Shown in pieces: positions 23,453 through 30,378 of a stretch of 34,883 nucleotides of DNA. The first letter of the stretch is position 1; every line of letters starts with the position of its first letter. The notes under the pieces are model-generated. The model was not told the origin of the DNA and searched no databases. It worked only from the letters and a program-made list of their open reading frames with translations. The DNA is taken from the IMG/VR virus record IMGVR_UViG_3300042402_001476, positions 1 through 34,883 of that record, one strand, 5' to 3'. Source of the DNA: a virus. The position numbers and the translations under genes are program-made.

Positions 23453-23962
23453 TTATAAAGGTCTAAAAATATCTACATTTTTGTAGATACTAAAGTTTAA
23501 CATTTTATCTGTACTAGGTCTACTGCTTGTGATTCTCATTCCAATCATAAATGCTCGCATATCAATTCTCACATCCGAAAAGGCAGCACCTTTTCTGTGA
23601 GTGACGTAAGCATAGTCTATTAGATCTTTACAGTCCATGATAAGATCTGGACCACCTAATATAAAGATATTCTTAGTTGGAAACAGTGTTTGTAGTTCTC
23701 GAATTTGTTTTTTGTAATCCCCGTGTAGTCGCCTAACACTAGGATACCCAACAATTGGATTACTGCTAACTACACAGTTAATTCTATTTGGTAATGGTTT
23801 CTTCATCTTGGGGTCATCCCAAGTTCTGCGTCCCATTACAACAATTTGGTCGTGTGTATGTTCTTTAAACCAAGACATATCTTCGGGATCAATTGGCCAA
23901 GGTAAGGTGCCACGATTACCAAATGTTCCCATTTGGTCTGTGGCAAATATCGTACAAATCAT
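23453..23962 (-). CDS. folA: Dihydrofolate reductase
   Basis: 169 residues. LPWPI (20-24), the catalytic acid D28 in PEDMSWFKEHT, VVMGRRTWDD (NADPH and folate contacts) and IFILGGPDLI (the Gly-Gly NADPH loop) are all present. It regenerates tetrahydrofolate used by the adjacent thymidylate synthase. The ATG overlaps the upstream gene's stop (ATGA), and ThyA begins on the next base after its TAA. Size and motif order are normal for phage and bacterial DHFR. Confidence 0.96.
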   Translation of the reverse strand: MICTIFATDQMGTFGNRGTLPWPIDPEDMSWFKEHTHDQIVVMGRRTWDDPKMKKPLPNRINCVVSSNPIVGYPSVRRLHGDYKKQIRELQTLFPTKNIFILGGPDLIMDCKDLIDYAYVTHRKGAAFSDVRIDMRAFMIGMRITSSRPSTDKMLNFSIYKNVDIFRPL

Positions 23963-24300
23963 AAATTTTTTAGAATATTATCTGTGGCAGGCTGGACAAC
24001 TTTAGCAACTGCCTTGACACTTATATAAAAATCAATGTCATTGATAATGTGATCCAATGCACTCAACTTTGTCTTGATCATTTTTTCAAGTTCGTTGGGA
24101 TCATTGCCCTCATCTAATAGTTCTTTGATATTGATACTTACTTCTGTGCCGTCGGTTAGATTAACGCTCATACTTTCAAGCATGGCAATGGGAATTTCTT
24201 TTTTCTCTACTGATTTTAAAATTGATTCCCACTTTGCCTTGCTATCTAGATTAAGCCGTTTGCTTTTTGTTCGAGGTTTTTTTGGTTTTTGTTCCGGCAT
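23959..24300 (-). CDS. Small conserved phage protein of unknown function
   Basis: 113 residues. A basic N-terminus (KPKKPRTKSKR) is followed by WESILKSVEKKEIPIAML and an acidic helical C-terminal half (DEGNDPNELEKMIKTKLSALDHIINDIDFYI). The start lies 50 bases inside the end of the upstream gene, an unusually long overlap here; I keep it because there is no better downstream ATG before the conserved-looking WESIL region. The stop overlaps DHFR by 4 bases. No enzyme motif. I recall homologs in marine T4-like phages only as hypothetical. Confidence 0.75.
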   Translation of the reverse strand: MPEQKPKKPRTKSKRLNLDSKAKWESILKSVEKKEIPIAMLESMSVNLTDGTEVSINIKELLDEGNDPNELEKMIKTKLSALDHIINDIDFYISVKAVAKVVQPATDNILKNL

Positions 24301-24940
24301 CTTCGGCTCTTGGAGTTAGGCTTTCTGCTTCTGCTTTTAAACGTGCAGCTTCGGCTAATAGTTGTTGTGCGGTAGCTTCCATTTTAGCTGCTTGCTCAGC
24401 TCGTTGAGCAGCAAGATCGCTGTCACTAAGCATGCCCGATAGCATTTCTGCTGCACTGGTGTTTCCTTGTGCTTCTCGAGTACGCTTCTCTCCTAATTCC
24501 TGAATCTCTGCACGACGTGGCGGAGTATTGTTTTTCTTTCCAGTTAAACCTCTATTAGAGTCAAGATCCTGAAGTCGTTTCATTGCTTCTTCGCCCTTTT
24601 GCATTTCGTCTAGTATGTCATTTAATTCATCAAGACGAACACTACTAGTTGTAGTTGGGGTCACTAATACTTGATTGGTAGGAACTTTTTTCATTAGTCC
24701 ATTACGATGTAAACTTTCGAGGCAGTTGGTACCATCAGCCATGATAGTTCTAAACAGAACTTCGCTAATGTCCATTGCAGCTTGGCCTTGCGGACTTTCA
24801 ACAGCTCGCATCACTTCATCGTGTACTAGACGCGGAAGTAGATCGCTATAAACTACTAGAGCCATATGCTCTAGATCTGGTATTTTTCTAAAAACGATAA
24901 CACATCGTTTATCGTTGTGTTTGCCAACGTGCTTTAACAT
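24251..24940 (-). CDS. Conserved phage protein with coiled-coil C-terminus (possibly virion-associated)
   Basis: 229 residues. The N-terminal half (MLKHVGKHNDKRCVIVFRKIP, LPRLVHDEVMRAVESPQGQ, IMADGTNCLESLH) and the central VRLDELNDILDEMQKGEE block match, from memory, a protein conserved in marine T4-like phages and sometimes annotated as structural. The last 80 residues are Ala/Glu/Lys-rich and likely coiled coil, ending in a basic tail. AGGAG precedes the ATG at good spacing (24941-24954). A structural role is recollection and not shown by this sequence. Confidence 0.72.
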   Translation of the reverse strand: MLKHVGKHNDKRCVIVFRKIPDLEHMALVVYSDLLPRLVHDEVMRAVESPQGQAAMDISEVLFRTIMADGTNCLESLHRNGLMKKVPTNQVLVTPTTTSSVRLDELNDILDEMQKGEEAMKRLQDLDSNRGLTGKKNNTPPRRAEIQELGEKRTREAQGNTSAAEMLSGMLSDSDLAAQRAEQAAKMEATAQQLLAEAARLKAEAESLTPRAEDAGTKTKKTSNKKQTA

Positions 24941-24954
24941 ACTATTCTCCTAGA

Positions 24955-25182
24955 TTAATTTGAGGCAGACTGATCTGGTTCTTCGTTGATTACCGGTGGA
25001 TTCGCTGGTTTAAGCGCACCACTTGCCTCTAAGAATTTAACCAATTTTTGATATACATTGCCAACTTCGGCCATTTCTTCTGCACGAATAGATCCGCGTT
25101 CGGCTGACGCACGTATAAGATTCAGTAGCAATACTAAATCAGTTAGTGCAAGACTTGGAATTTCTGGTTGTGTTTGATCCAT
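24955..25182 (-). CDS. Small helical phage protein of unknown function
   Basis: 75 residues: SLALTDLVLLLNLIRASAERGSI, then EVGNVYQKLVKFLEASGAL, then a Pro/Asn/Glu-rich tail. The pattern of a DLVxxxxxIxxASxRG helix followed by VGxVYxKL is one I recall from small marine-phage proteins. The start is preceded by CGGAGATACA, giving a good ribosome-binding site. The 58-base gap upstream holds the 20-base palindrome at 25193-25212, so this may be the first gene of a transcript that continues through DHFR and ThyA. Confidence 0.78.
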   Translation of the reverse strand: MDQTQPEIPSLALTDLVLLLNLIRASAERGSIRAEEMAEVGNVYQKLVKFLEASGALKPANPPVINEEPDQSASN

Positions 25183-25192
25183 TGTATCTCCG

Positions 25193-25212
25193 TAAATAAC
25201 TATAGTTATTTA
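25193..25212. promoter_or_regulatory. 20-base perfect palindrome before the 24955-25182 gene
   Basis: The arm TAAATAACTA is followed directly by its reverse complement TAGTTATTTA with no loop. It begins 11 bases upstream of the ATG at 25182. Read on the minus strand it also contains TTAAATAA, similar to a T4-type late promoter, and TATAGT, similar to a sigma70 -10 box with TTGTAT 18 bases upstream. It could be an operator, a promoter core, or both. It has no G+C-rich stem and is not a terminator. Confidence 0.4.
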
Positions 25213-25239
25213 ACCAAGTAATATACAATAGAATTTTTT

Positions 25240-25533
25240 TTAGATAAGATAGTTGTGGGAATTAATTTGATCTAGGCAAAGAGCAAACATACTTGCTTCC
25301 CCGGGTATTTCAAATCCCACACAATTGATGAATTCGCATTTACCAAAATCATTTACATAATATTCTTCACCAATCCAAAATCGTCCCTCAAGATTTTCCC
25401 AAATCCAGTCGGTGATTTTTTTTGGATAGCTTGTTCTGAGTTCGAATTGAACTTTAATAAAATGAGGTGGGCAACGGTCTAATTCTCTTAGACCGTGTAC
25501 TGATAAAGGATTGGCTTCTCCATTACGTAACAT
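25240..25533 (-). CDS. Small phage protein of unknown function
   Basis: 97 residues from ATG 25533 (MLRNGEANPLSVHG), which overlaps the upstream gene's stop by 11 bases. The frame is open for 26 more codons, but those lie on top of the upstream gene and read unlike a normal N-terminus. Visible segments are PPHFIKVQFEL, ITDWIWENLEGRFWIGEEY and GFEIPGEASMFAL, suggesting a small alpha/beta protein. I do not recognise a family. The stop is 27 bases before the palindrome that precedes the next gene. Confidence 0.72.
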   Translation of the reverse strand: MLRNGEANPLSVHGLRELDRCPPHFIKVQFELRTSYPKKITDWIWENLEGRFWIGEEYYVNDFGKCEFINCVGFEIPGEASMFALCLDQINSHNYLI

Positions 25534-25810
25534 TTTTGTTGTCTTTTGTTTCGTCGGTAATAACAAGAATTTTTTGCTCATCGGCACCAATACTGGAATC
25601 TGGACGCACAATACGATTCTTTAGAAACTCATTTGATTGTTCAATCCAAGTACTGAGGATTTCCCTTTGGCCAGTCACTTCTACAATTTCGGCCGCACGA
25701 GTTATATCCTCGAGTGCATCTTCAGTTAGTAGCAGACGCTCTTGCAGCTCAGCAATCAGATTCTTGACTTTTTTGCTTGCTTTGATTTCTTTAAAATTAA
25801 TCGGTTCCAT
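25523..25810 (-). CDS. Small coiled-coil phage protein of unknown function
   Basis: 95 residues, acidic. Residues 10-70 are almost entirely helix-forming with heptad-like spacing (KVKNLIAELQERLLLTEDALEDITRAAEIV), then IEQSNEFLKNRIV. An AAAGGA ribosome-binding site precedes ATG 25810 after a short gap from the methyltransferase stop. No catalytic motif. Possibly an oligomeric scaffold or regulator; not assignable. Confidence 0.72.
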   Translation of the reverse strand: MEPINFKEIKASKKVKNLIAELQERLLLTEDALEDITRAAEIVEVTGQREILSTWIEQSNEFLKNRIVRPDSSIGADEQKILVITDETKDNKNVT

Positions 25811-25818
25811 GATATCCT

Positions 25819-26412
25819 TTAAAAGTTGGCCAATGCTACTGTGTTCATATTGTTATTATACACTATGTTCCAATTATGTTCAAGCAAGAAAGGAACTGCG
25901 GTTCCACCTTTGCCATTCCATGTATACCCATTATAAAACGTATCGTCAAGATGTATAATACACTTGTCTGCACAAAATGGCAATAGTAATTTGGTTTGAG
26001 TCAAGTGAGCAAGTTTACTATTTTCATTGTTCATGTCTATACCATATTTGGCATATTGTTTTCTTTGCTCACCTATCCACCATTGCTCGTTATCAGGATC
26101 GTAATTAAAATCAAAGTTGTCAAGGTATGCATAACAAACTTTTTCATTTAATGTAGGAAATACGGATTGTAAAAATTCTTCGCCGGTCATCATATAAGCA
26201 AAAGAATTTGCAACCTGATCTGCATAGGCTTGTGCAACAGTGTACGGTTCTATGTCAAAATCAACAGCATGATGCCGAAACTTTTTTACACCAACAACAA
26301 GCCCTGCATAAAAGTCTGTAGATCCTTCGCCTCGTCCGCAACCTATTTCTACAATTGATCCTTCAAGTTGATCAAGATGTTGTAGTATGTAATGATGACT
26401 GCGAGCACCCAT
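25819..26412 (-). CDS. Class I SAM-dependent methyltransferase-like protein
   Basis: 197 residues. Motif I is VEIGCGRGEGS (G24, G26, G28). HHAVDFDIEPYT fits the acidic end of strand 2, AYLDNFDFNYDP the strand 4/motif IV position, and IIHLDDTF the following strand. This is the layout of the Methyltransf_24-type family, often found in phage and polysaccharide loci. The Asp-rich AYLDNFDFN replaces the more usual iDgdH. The substrate cannot be told. ATG overlaps the upstream stop by 1 base; the downstream gene starts after 8 bases. Confidence 0.75.
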   Translation of the reverse strand: MGARSHHYILQHLDQLEGSIVEIGCGRGEGSTDFYAGLVVGVKKFRHHAVDFDIEPYTVAQAYADQVANSFAYMMTGEEFLQSVFPTLNEKVCYAYLDNFDFNYDPDNEQWWIGEQRKQYAKYGIDMNNENSKLAHLTQTKLLLPFCADKCIIHLDDTFYNGYTWNGKGGTAVPFLLEHNWNIVYNNNMNTVALANF

Positions 26413-26804
26413 TACGCATGTTCCTGTTTAAGGATTTTAAAAGTTTCTGCTTTGGCTTTATTGAGTTTTATACGTTCTAGTCTAGCAACTTCTTTTGCTT
26501 CGTATTGTTCACGGCGTTTGTCACTTGTAGCACCAATCATATTGTCATAGTTCCTCGCCCAACGAATGCCATCTAGGAAGTTTTCGACATCAGACAACGA
26601 ACCTGCGAACAAACAAGCGTCGCGACTGTAGGTTGGCAGACAGCTGTCTTTTGGATACAAAGCAATAGGATCAATGGCACTATCACCAAACCCACTATGC
26701 GGTCGACGACCTAAACGGAATCCAAAAAAATCAGCCAGTTCTCTAACATAATCAATGCGTTCGACGATGTTCATACCAACAGCAACGCCAACATGTTTAG
26801 TCAT
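26412..26804 (-). CDS. Conserved phage protein of unknown function
   Basis: 130 residues. The middle of the protein is strikingly motif-like: GFRLGRRPHSGFGDSAIDP, then YPKDSCLPTYSRDACLFAGS, then VENFLDGIRWARNYD, followed by a charged helix. I recall this as a conserved protein of marine phages without a function. Two cysteines (SCLP, DACL) and the invariant-looking SGFGDSA suggest a specific binding role. Overlaps the upstream gene by 8 bases and the methyltransferase by 1. Confidence 0.8.
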   Translation of the reverse strand: MTKHVGVAVGMNIVERIDYVRELADFFGFRLGRRPHSGFGDSAIDPIALYPKDSCLPTYSRDACLFAGSLSDVENFLDGIRWARNYDNMIGATSDKRREQYEAKEVARLERIKLNKAKAETFKILKQEHA

Positions 26805-27027
26805 AATCTTTTACTCGTTCTTTCCAATCAAATCCAACATAGTATTCCATGAGCACTTCCATGGCATCAATATAACGCAGATTATGTTCAATGTCTTGAA
26901 GTTGATAGGTTTGCTTGTCTTTGACTTTCTTCAATCGATTGGTATCTTCAACAATACCTCGATAGTCTTGCATTAGTATGCTCCGCATTAATCCGTCTAC
27001 TGCTTCGCTAGTTAGTTCCACTTTCAT
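26797..27027 (-). CDS. Small phage protein of unknown function
   Basis: 76 residues from ATG 27027 (MKVELTSEAVDGLM). This start is chosen because GAGG lies 8-9 bases upstream and the ATG overlaps the TGA of the 57-residue gene as ATGA; the frame is open 8 codons further up. Sequence: VELTSEAVDGL, then a long charged helix (IVEDTNRLKKVKDKQTYQLQDIEHNLRYIDAMEVLMEYY). The MKVELT start and helical body match a common type of small marine-phage protein. Function unknown. Confidence 0.78.
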   Translation of the reverse strand: MKVELTSEAVDGLMRSILMQDYRGIVEDTNRLKKVKDKQTYQLQDIEHNLRYIDAMEVLMEYYVGFDWKERVKDYD

Positions 27028-27197
27028 TGTGCCATCCTCGCTTTCCTGCAAGCTTCTTTCATCTCATTGGTATAGTCCGGACTTATCTCTGCAATACTGC
27101 AATCAATTGTGCGTCGATCGTCAGGGAAATAAGCCAAGGCCAGAAATACACCTATTGCTACTGCTATGATAACTAAAATAAATTCTTTGTTGATCAT
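27024..27197 (-). CDS. 57-residue single-span membrane protein
   Basis: A gene of 57 codons that fits exactly between its neighbours, with ATGA overlaps at both ends (27194-27197 and 27024-27027). Residues 6-23 are a hydrophobic helix (FILVIIAVAIGVFLALAY). The rest is hydrophilic with DRRTIDCSIAEISPDYT and KEACRKARMAQ, carrying two cysteines (C33, C50). I recall closely similar small proteins with IDC..AEISPD in marine phages. It probably sits in the inner membrane with the cysteine part outside; a role is not known. Confidence 0.85.
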   Translation of the reverse strand: MINKEFILVIIAVAIGVFLALAYFPDDRRTIDCSIAEISPDYTNEMKEACRKARMAQ

Positions 27198-27460
27198 TTT
27201 ATATCTTTCTGTTTAAGTATATCAAACACTTGATCATCGTGTTTGACAAAATCACGCCACATGTTGCGAACACCCCATGCAACAAAAATTAATGCTGCTA
27301 GAACGTTTAGACATACAGCTATACCCCAAAAGATATTACGAGTCGTTCCTACGCCTGCTGTAAGCCCTGCTGACAAACAAAAAGCAGAGCTAAACAGCAA
27401 TGCCTCAAACCAACCACATTTACTCACAAACCATTTGATAAAACGCCAAGCTCTTGCCAT
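27194..27460 (-). CDS. Small membrane protein with two predicted spans
   Basis: 88 residues. A basic amphipathic N-terminus (MARAWRFIKWFVSK) precedes two hydrophobic segments, about 18-37 and 43-65, followed by a charged tail (MWRDFVKHDDQVFDILKQKD). No family recognised. It follows the VWA-protein gene with a 1-base overlap and precedes the 57-residue membrane protein with a 4-base overlap, so it belongs to the transcript starting at the promoter before 28725. Confidence 0.78.
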   Translation of the reverse strand: MARAWRFIKWFVSKCGWFEALLFSSAFCLSAGLTAGVGTTRNIFWGIAVCLNVLAALIFVAWGVRNMWRDFVKHDDQVFDILKQKDIK

Positions 27461-28725
27461 TATCTACCTCCTTGTGCAGCTTCTTCGTAATGTGCCCAAA
27501 TGCCCCAAGGTGGTTCGCAACCTGGGTTGCCTTTAATGATCCAAACTGTTTCGCAGTATTCTTCTTCGCCCCACTCACCGAATGGCATGCCGTCAGTAAA
27601 CATAATGAACTTCTTGGGTTCAATGTTGTTCTCTTTCATGAACTCCCAATTGGCCATAAAGTCAGTACCGCCACCACCGGCTGGTTCATACGTCATGATG
27701 TCGTCAATGTTGTCGCTTGTAAAAGTTTGAACATTGTAGATTTCAGTGTCAAAGCACCACAGTGTAATCTTGTACTCGTCGAACGCCTCCATAATACCTT
27801 TGATCTCACCCAGGAAAGCACGACTGTCTTCTTCACTGATGGATCCTGACTGGTCCATTGCAATACAGATGTCAATCATTTCTCCAGGCTTGAGCCCTGG
27901 CATAACAGCATCCATGTGCCAACCTCTACGACTTGGTCTAGCCCAGGTATAATCGTTCTTGATCACACTTGTGATCTGTTGTTGCAGCAATTCCTTCCAA
28001 CCAATAACTGGTGCAGTAATGTCTTTGAGCAAACGCTTGACACCAGCAGGCAAATTGCCTGCGCCTGCTGCCTGAGCCGCTGCAATTACAGCACCCTTGA
28101 TCTCATCACGGATGGCTTGTGCTTCTTCTTTACTAAGCTTGGGACGACCTTTGCCGTCTTTGCCCTCGCCATCACCGTCGCCACCATCACCGTCATCTTC
28201 CAGGTGATCATCGAGCACCATTTGCTCAAGTTGATCCATGTTAATCTTGTCTGCATTTTGGTACAGATAGTCATACACTTCTTCGTAGCTCTGTCCTTTA
28301 AATTTTGCATCATACAGAATAGGCACTACACTGATCTTCTCGCCAATGCGCTGATCCACAAGATCTTGATTGACACAGTAGTCTGCGGCAATATTGCTCA
28401 GTCGCGGCATACGGTCGCCGCGCCGGCCCATGTGATCATACACCGCATGTAGAATCTCGTGTCCGACCAAGAACTCGAGTTGTTTTAGCGGCATCTTGTT
28501 TACAAACTCACTATTGTAATAGAACTTGCGTCCGTCTGTAGCAGCCGTTGAGCACCACTCGTCTGCATTAGTAAGCGTCATACGAGTAGCCAGTTGACCA
28601 AAGAACGGAGCCTTTAGTAGCAAGCCAATACGAGCTGTAGTAAGTTTTTCTCGAGCCGCTGCATCTGTGCGCGGATCGGTTATAGTGATTGCTTTTGCTT
28701 TATCAATTACAGTAGAATCTGCCAT
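27460..28725 (-). CDS. Metallopeptidase-like protein with C-terminal VWA domain
   Basis: 421 residues. The N-terminal half has GHEILHAVYDH (HExxH at 89-93, with a further His at 98), the DUF2201-type metallopeptidase-like signature. An acidic Gly/Asp linker (about 176-193) follows. The C-terminal VWA-like domain has a MIDAS motif: DQSGS (291-295), GGGTD (351-355) and FTDGMP. This two-part layout is the usual partner of MoxR-type AAA ATPases, one of which lies upstream at 29183-30289. By analogy with MoxR/VWA pairs it may help metal insertion, complex assembly or remodelling. It has its own strong promoter and an AAGGAG ribosome-binding site. Confidence 0.9.
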   Translation of the reverse strand: MADSTVIDKAKAITITDPRTDAAAREKLTTARIGLLLKAPFFGQLATRMTLTNADEWCSTAATDGRKFYYNSEFVNKMPLKQLEFLVGHEILHAVYDHMGRRGDRMPRLSNIAADYCVNQDLVDQRIGEKISVVPILYDAKFKGQSYEEVYDYLYQNADKINMDQLEQMVLDDHLEDDGDGGDGDGEGKDGKGRPKLSKEEAQAIRDEIKGAVIAAAQAAGAGNLPAGVKRLLKDITAPVIGWKELLQQQITSVIKNDYTWARPSRRGWHMDAVMPGLKPGEMIDICIAMDQSGSISEEDSRAFLGEIKGIMEAFDEYKITLWCFDTEIYNVQTFTSDNIDDIMTYEPAGGGGTDFMANWEFMKENNIEPKKFIMFTDGMPFGEWGEEEYCETVWIIKGNPGCEPPWGIWAHYEEAAQGGR

Positions 28726-28751
28726 GTGTCGTGCTCCTTAACTATATGTAT

Positions 28752-28780
28752 ATTATAGTGCAAACGGGATTTATAGTCAA
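28752..28780 (-). promoter_or_regulatory. Sigma70-type promoter for the VWA-protein gene
   Basis: On the minus strand TTGACT (28780-28775) and a perfect TATAAT (28757-28752) are separated by exactly 17 bases. Transcription would begin near 28745, leaving a leader of about 20 bases that holds AAGGAG before ATG 28725. The -35 box contains the TGA stop of the preceding gene, so the promoter overlaps the upstream coding sequence. Confidence 0.72.
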
Positions 28781-29124
28781 CTGGTCCATTTTAGTTGTAG
28801 GTGAGATAATGTCTCATCATCAACAATATATATGTATGGGATATTATTTTTTTGATCAACAAACCACGCCCATCGCGGACCGTTTTTTCTTGCTTCAAGA
28901 CTTGTAGTTGTCTCATCTACAAACGCCATAAATTTCCAGTGATCTCTTTCACATCCTGGTCCATAGTGTTCCCAGAGCCATTCTAGCATTTGTTGGTGTT
29001 GTTTTGCGCGACTTTTTCGACCGTCGTATCCATATGTATACGCTTCTGCAATAAATTCTAGTCGATACTTGAACCAGCTACTACCGGTGTATCGACCATC
29101 AAGTTTAGTAGTCAAAAATTTCAT
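28777..29124 (-). CDS. Small phage protein of unknown function, start directly after a terminator
   Basis: 115 residues, rich in Trp, Tyr and Arg (GSSWFKYRLEFIAEAYTYGYD, LEWLWEHYGPG, WAWFVDQKN, IYIVDDETL). It resembles a type of small marine-phage protein with SWFKYR and a final LxLKW; function unknown. Oddly, its ATG lies 3 bases after the T-tract of an intrinsic terminator and has no Shine-Dalgarno sequence, only TTTTTTTATT. It may be translated from read-through transcripts or from a leaderless message. Confidence 0.75.
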   Translation of the reverse strand: MKFLTTKLDGRYTGSSWFKYRLEFIAEAYTYGYDGRKSRAKQHQQMLEWLWEHYGPGCERDHWKFMAFVDETTTSLEARKNGPRWAWFVDQKNNIPYIYIVDDETLSHLQLKWTS

Positions 29125-29127
29125 AAT

Positions 29128-29162
29128 AAAAAAAGGGGTCTTACGGACCTGAGTCCTGCCCC
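29128..29162 (-). terminator. Intrinsic terminator after the MoxR-type ATPase gene
   Basis: On the minus strand GGGG (29162-29159) pairs with CCCC (29138-29135), enclosing an inner GGAC-TCAG-GTCC hairpin, and is followed at once by seven T residues (29134-29128). It lies 20 bases after the ATPase stop and 3 bases before the start of the next gene. It is the clearest intrinsic terminator in the window. Confidence 0.65.
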
Positions 29163-29182
29163 TGCCTCACACGCGATGAAAC

Positions 29183-30289
29183 TTATTTACTCGAACCGGC
29201 AGCCGCCAACACATACTTACCAAAACGCTGATGGAACTCATCAAAGCTTGGCATCTTGCCTGGAACCATTGGCAGGTTGTATGTGGTCAACGCAACTCGC
29301 GCACCCATGACAGTGACTTCGGTTGTAAAGTTATCCATCATGAACCGCAGGAAGTTGTCAGCCATTTTGTGGAACTCGGCAATCTTGTCCTTGCCGTTTT
29401 TCGTGTAGTAGTCTTGCAACTCGTAGCACATTGAGGTAGTCAACGAATACATAGCCGACACTTCTTTTGTTTTAAGTTCTTTTACTTTACCTGCCAGAAT
29501 GTCTTCAGGCTTGGGCAAGTTAGCCGCATGTTTACGATGGGCCATGAACTTGACAGCAGTGCCTTCGCCAACACAGCCTGCAATAAGATCTGTCAGTTCA
29601 GCAGCACTAGTATCTTCGTCGTGGCAAAACTCACTTGCAAAGGTCCAGGTACGTGGCGTTGGGAACGAACGGCTATTGCTACGCGGATCAAAATCAAACA
29701 TATCCGCCTTAGCAAAACTAAGGTAGCCAACAACATCTGGATGAATCTTGTTCTTGACAGCCCAATTCTGCCATGACTCAAAGTCAGGACGGACCTCTAA
29801 GTGCAAGAAACGATTGGCCAATGGACTAGGCATACGATAAGTGACACCCTTGTCGCTGTCGCGATTGCCTGCGGCTACCATAACAACATTGTCTGGCAAA
29901 TGATACTTGCCGATACGACGATTCAGAATCAACTGATATGCAGCCGCCTGAACAGCAGGTGCAGCACTATTCATTTCGTCAAGCAATAGTACAACGATTG
30001 GATATTGTGCAGAAAGTTCTGCATCAGGCAAATCAATTGGTGGTGCCCAATCCATTAGCCCTTTGTCTTTATTAAAGAACGGGATACCGCGTAAGTCAGT
30101 GGGCTCCATTTGACTTAGACGCAAGTCAATCATGTAGCCGCCGAGTTCGCTTGTGATGTCAGCAACAACTTCGGATTTGCCTACACCTGGCGGTCCCCAG
30201 AGGAACACAGGACGCTTGTGTTTAAAACAGCGCAATACACGGCTACGTACCTCATCGGGCGTCACCGTACGGGTTTCACTTACAGCCAT
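29183..30289 (-). CDS. MoxR-type AAA+ ATPase
   Basis: 368 residues. Walker A is GPPGVGKS (32-39), Walker B LLLDEMN (101-107), and a sensor-1-like VAAGNRDSD and an arginine-containing SPLANRFLHLEV follow. The family acts as a hexameric chaperone-like ATPase with a VWA-domain partner, here presumably the protein at 27460-28725. The two genes are separated by a terminator, a 115-residue gene and a promoter, so their levels can be set independently. An AGGAG site lies 7 bases before the ATG. A C-terminal helical domain (about 250-368) completes the normal length. Confidence 0.93.
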   Translation of the reverse strand: MAVSETRTVTPDEVRSRVLRCFKHKRPVFLWGPPGVGKSEVVADITSELGGYMIDLRLSQMEPTDLRGIPFFNKDKGLMDWAPPIDLPDAELSAQYPIVVLLLDEMNSAAPAVQAAAYQLILNRRIGKYHLPDNVVMVAAGNRDSDKGVTYRMPSPLANRFLHLEVRPDFESWQNWAVKNKIHPDVVGYLSFAKADMFDFDPRSNSRSFPTPRTWTFASEFCHDEDTSAAELTDLIAGCVGEGTAVKFMAHRKHAANLPKPEDILAGKVKELKTKEVSAMYSLTTSMCYELQDYYTKNGKDKIAEFHKMADNFLRFMMDNFTTEVTVMGARVALTTYNLPMVPGKMPSFDEFHQRFGKYVLAAAGSSK

Positions 30290-30320
30290 TTACATTCTCC
30301 TTCATAACGTGTGAAACATT

Positions 30321-30349
30321 ATTATAGTGTATTATAGAATTAATGTCTG
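30321..30349 (-). promoter_or_regulatory. Sigma70-type promoter for the MoxR-type ATPase gene
   Basis: On the minus strand CAGACA (30349-30344) lies 17 bases from TATAAT (30326-30321). A second TATAAT sits 10 bases upstream of the first, without a good -35 box. Expected start near 30314, leader about 25 bases with AGGAG. The -35 hexamer is part of the downstream arm of the hairpin at 30345-30368. Confidence 0.55.
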
Positions 30350-30368
30350 TGGCATTTCTGCCACAGAC
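30345..30368 (-). terminator. Perfect 10-bp hairpin with GAAA loop, probable 3' end of the 30379-30774 message
   Basis: GTCTGTGGCA and TGCCACAGAC are perfectly complementary around a four-base loop, read GAAA on the minus strand (a GNRA tetraloop). It lies 10 bases after the stop of the 30379-30774 gene. The following bases (ATTAATTCT) are only weakly T-rich, so it may act as a weak terminator or as an mRNA 3'-end stabiliser. Confidence 0.55.
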
Positions 30369-30378
30369 GTCCAACAAA

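Noticed and set aside
23446-23456. TATAAATG at the DHFR/ThyA junction as a late promoter
   Set aside because: The match arises from the DHFR stop codon and the ThyA start codon (TTATAAATG); with the genes abutting, it would leave no room for a leader.
25467-25958. 163-codon plus-strand frame across the 25240-25960 genes
   Set aside because: Runs antisense to three minus-strand genes, Ser-rich low-information translation, no ribosome-binding site.
27454-28452. Plus-strand frames antisense to the VWA-protein gene
   Set aside because: They mirror a clear HExxH/MIDAS protein, have no recognisable domain and no upstream signals.
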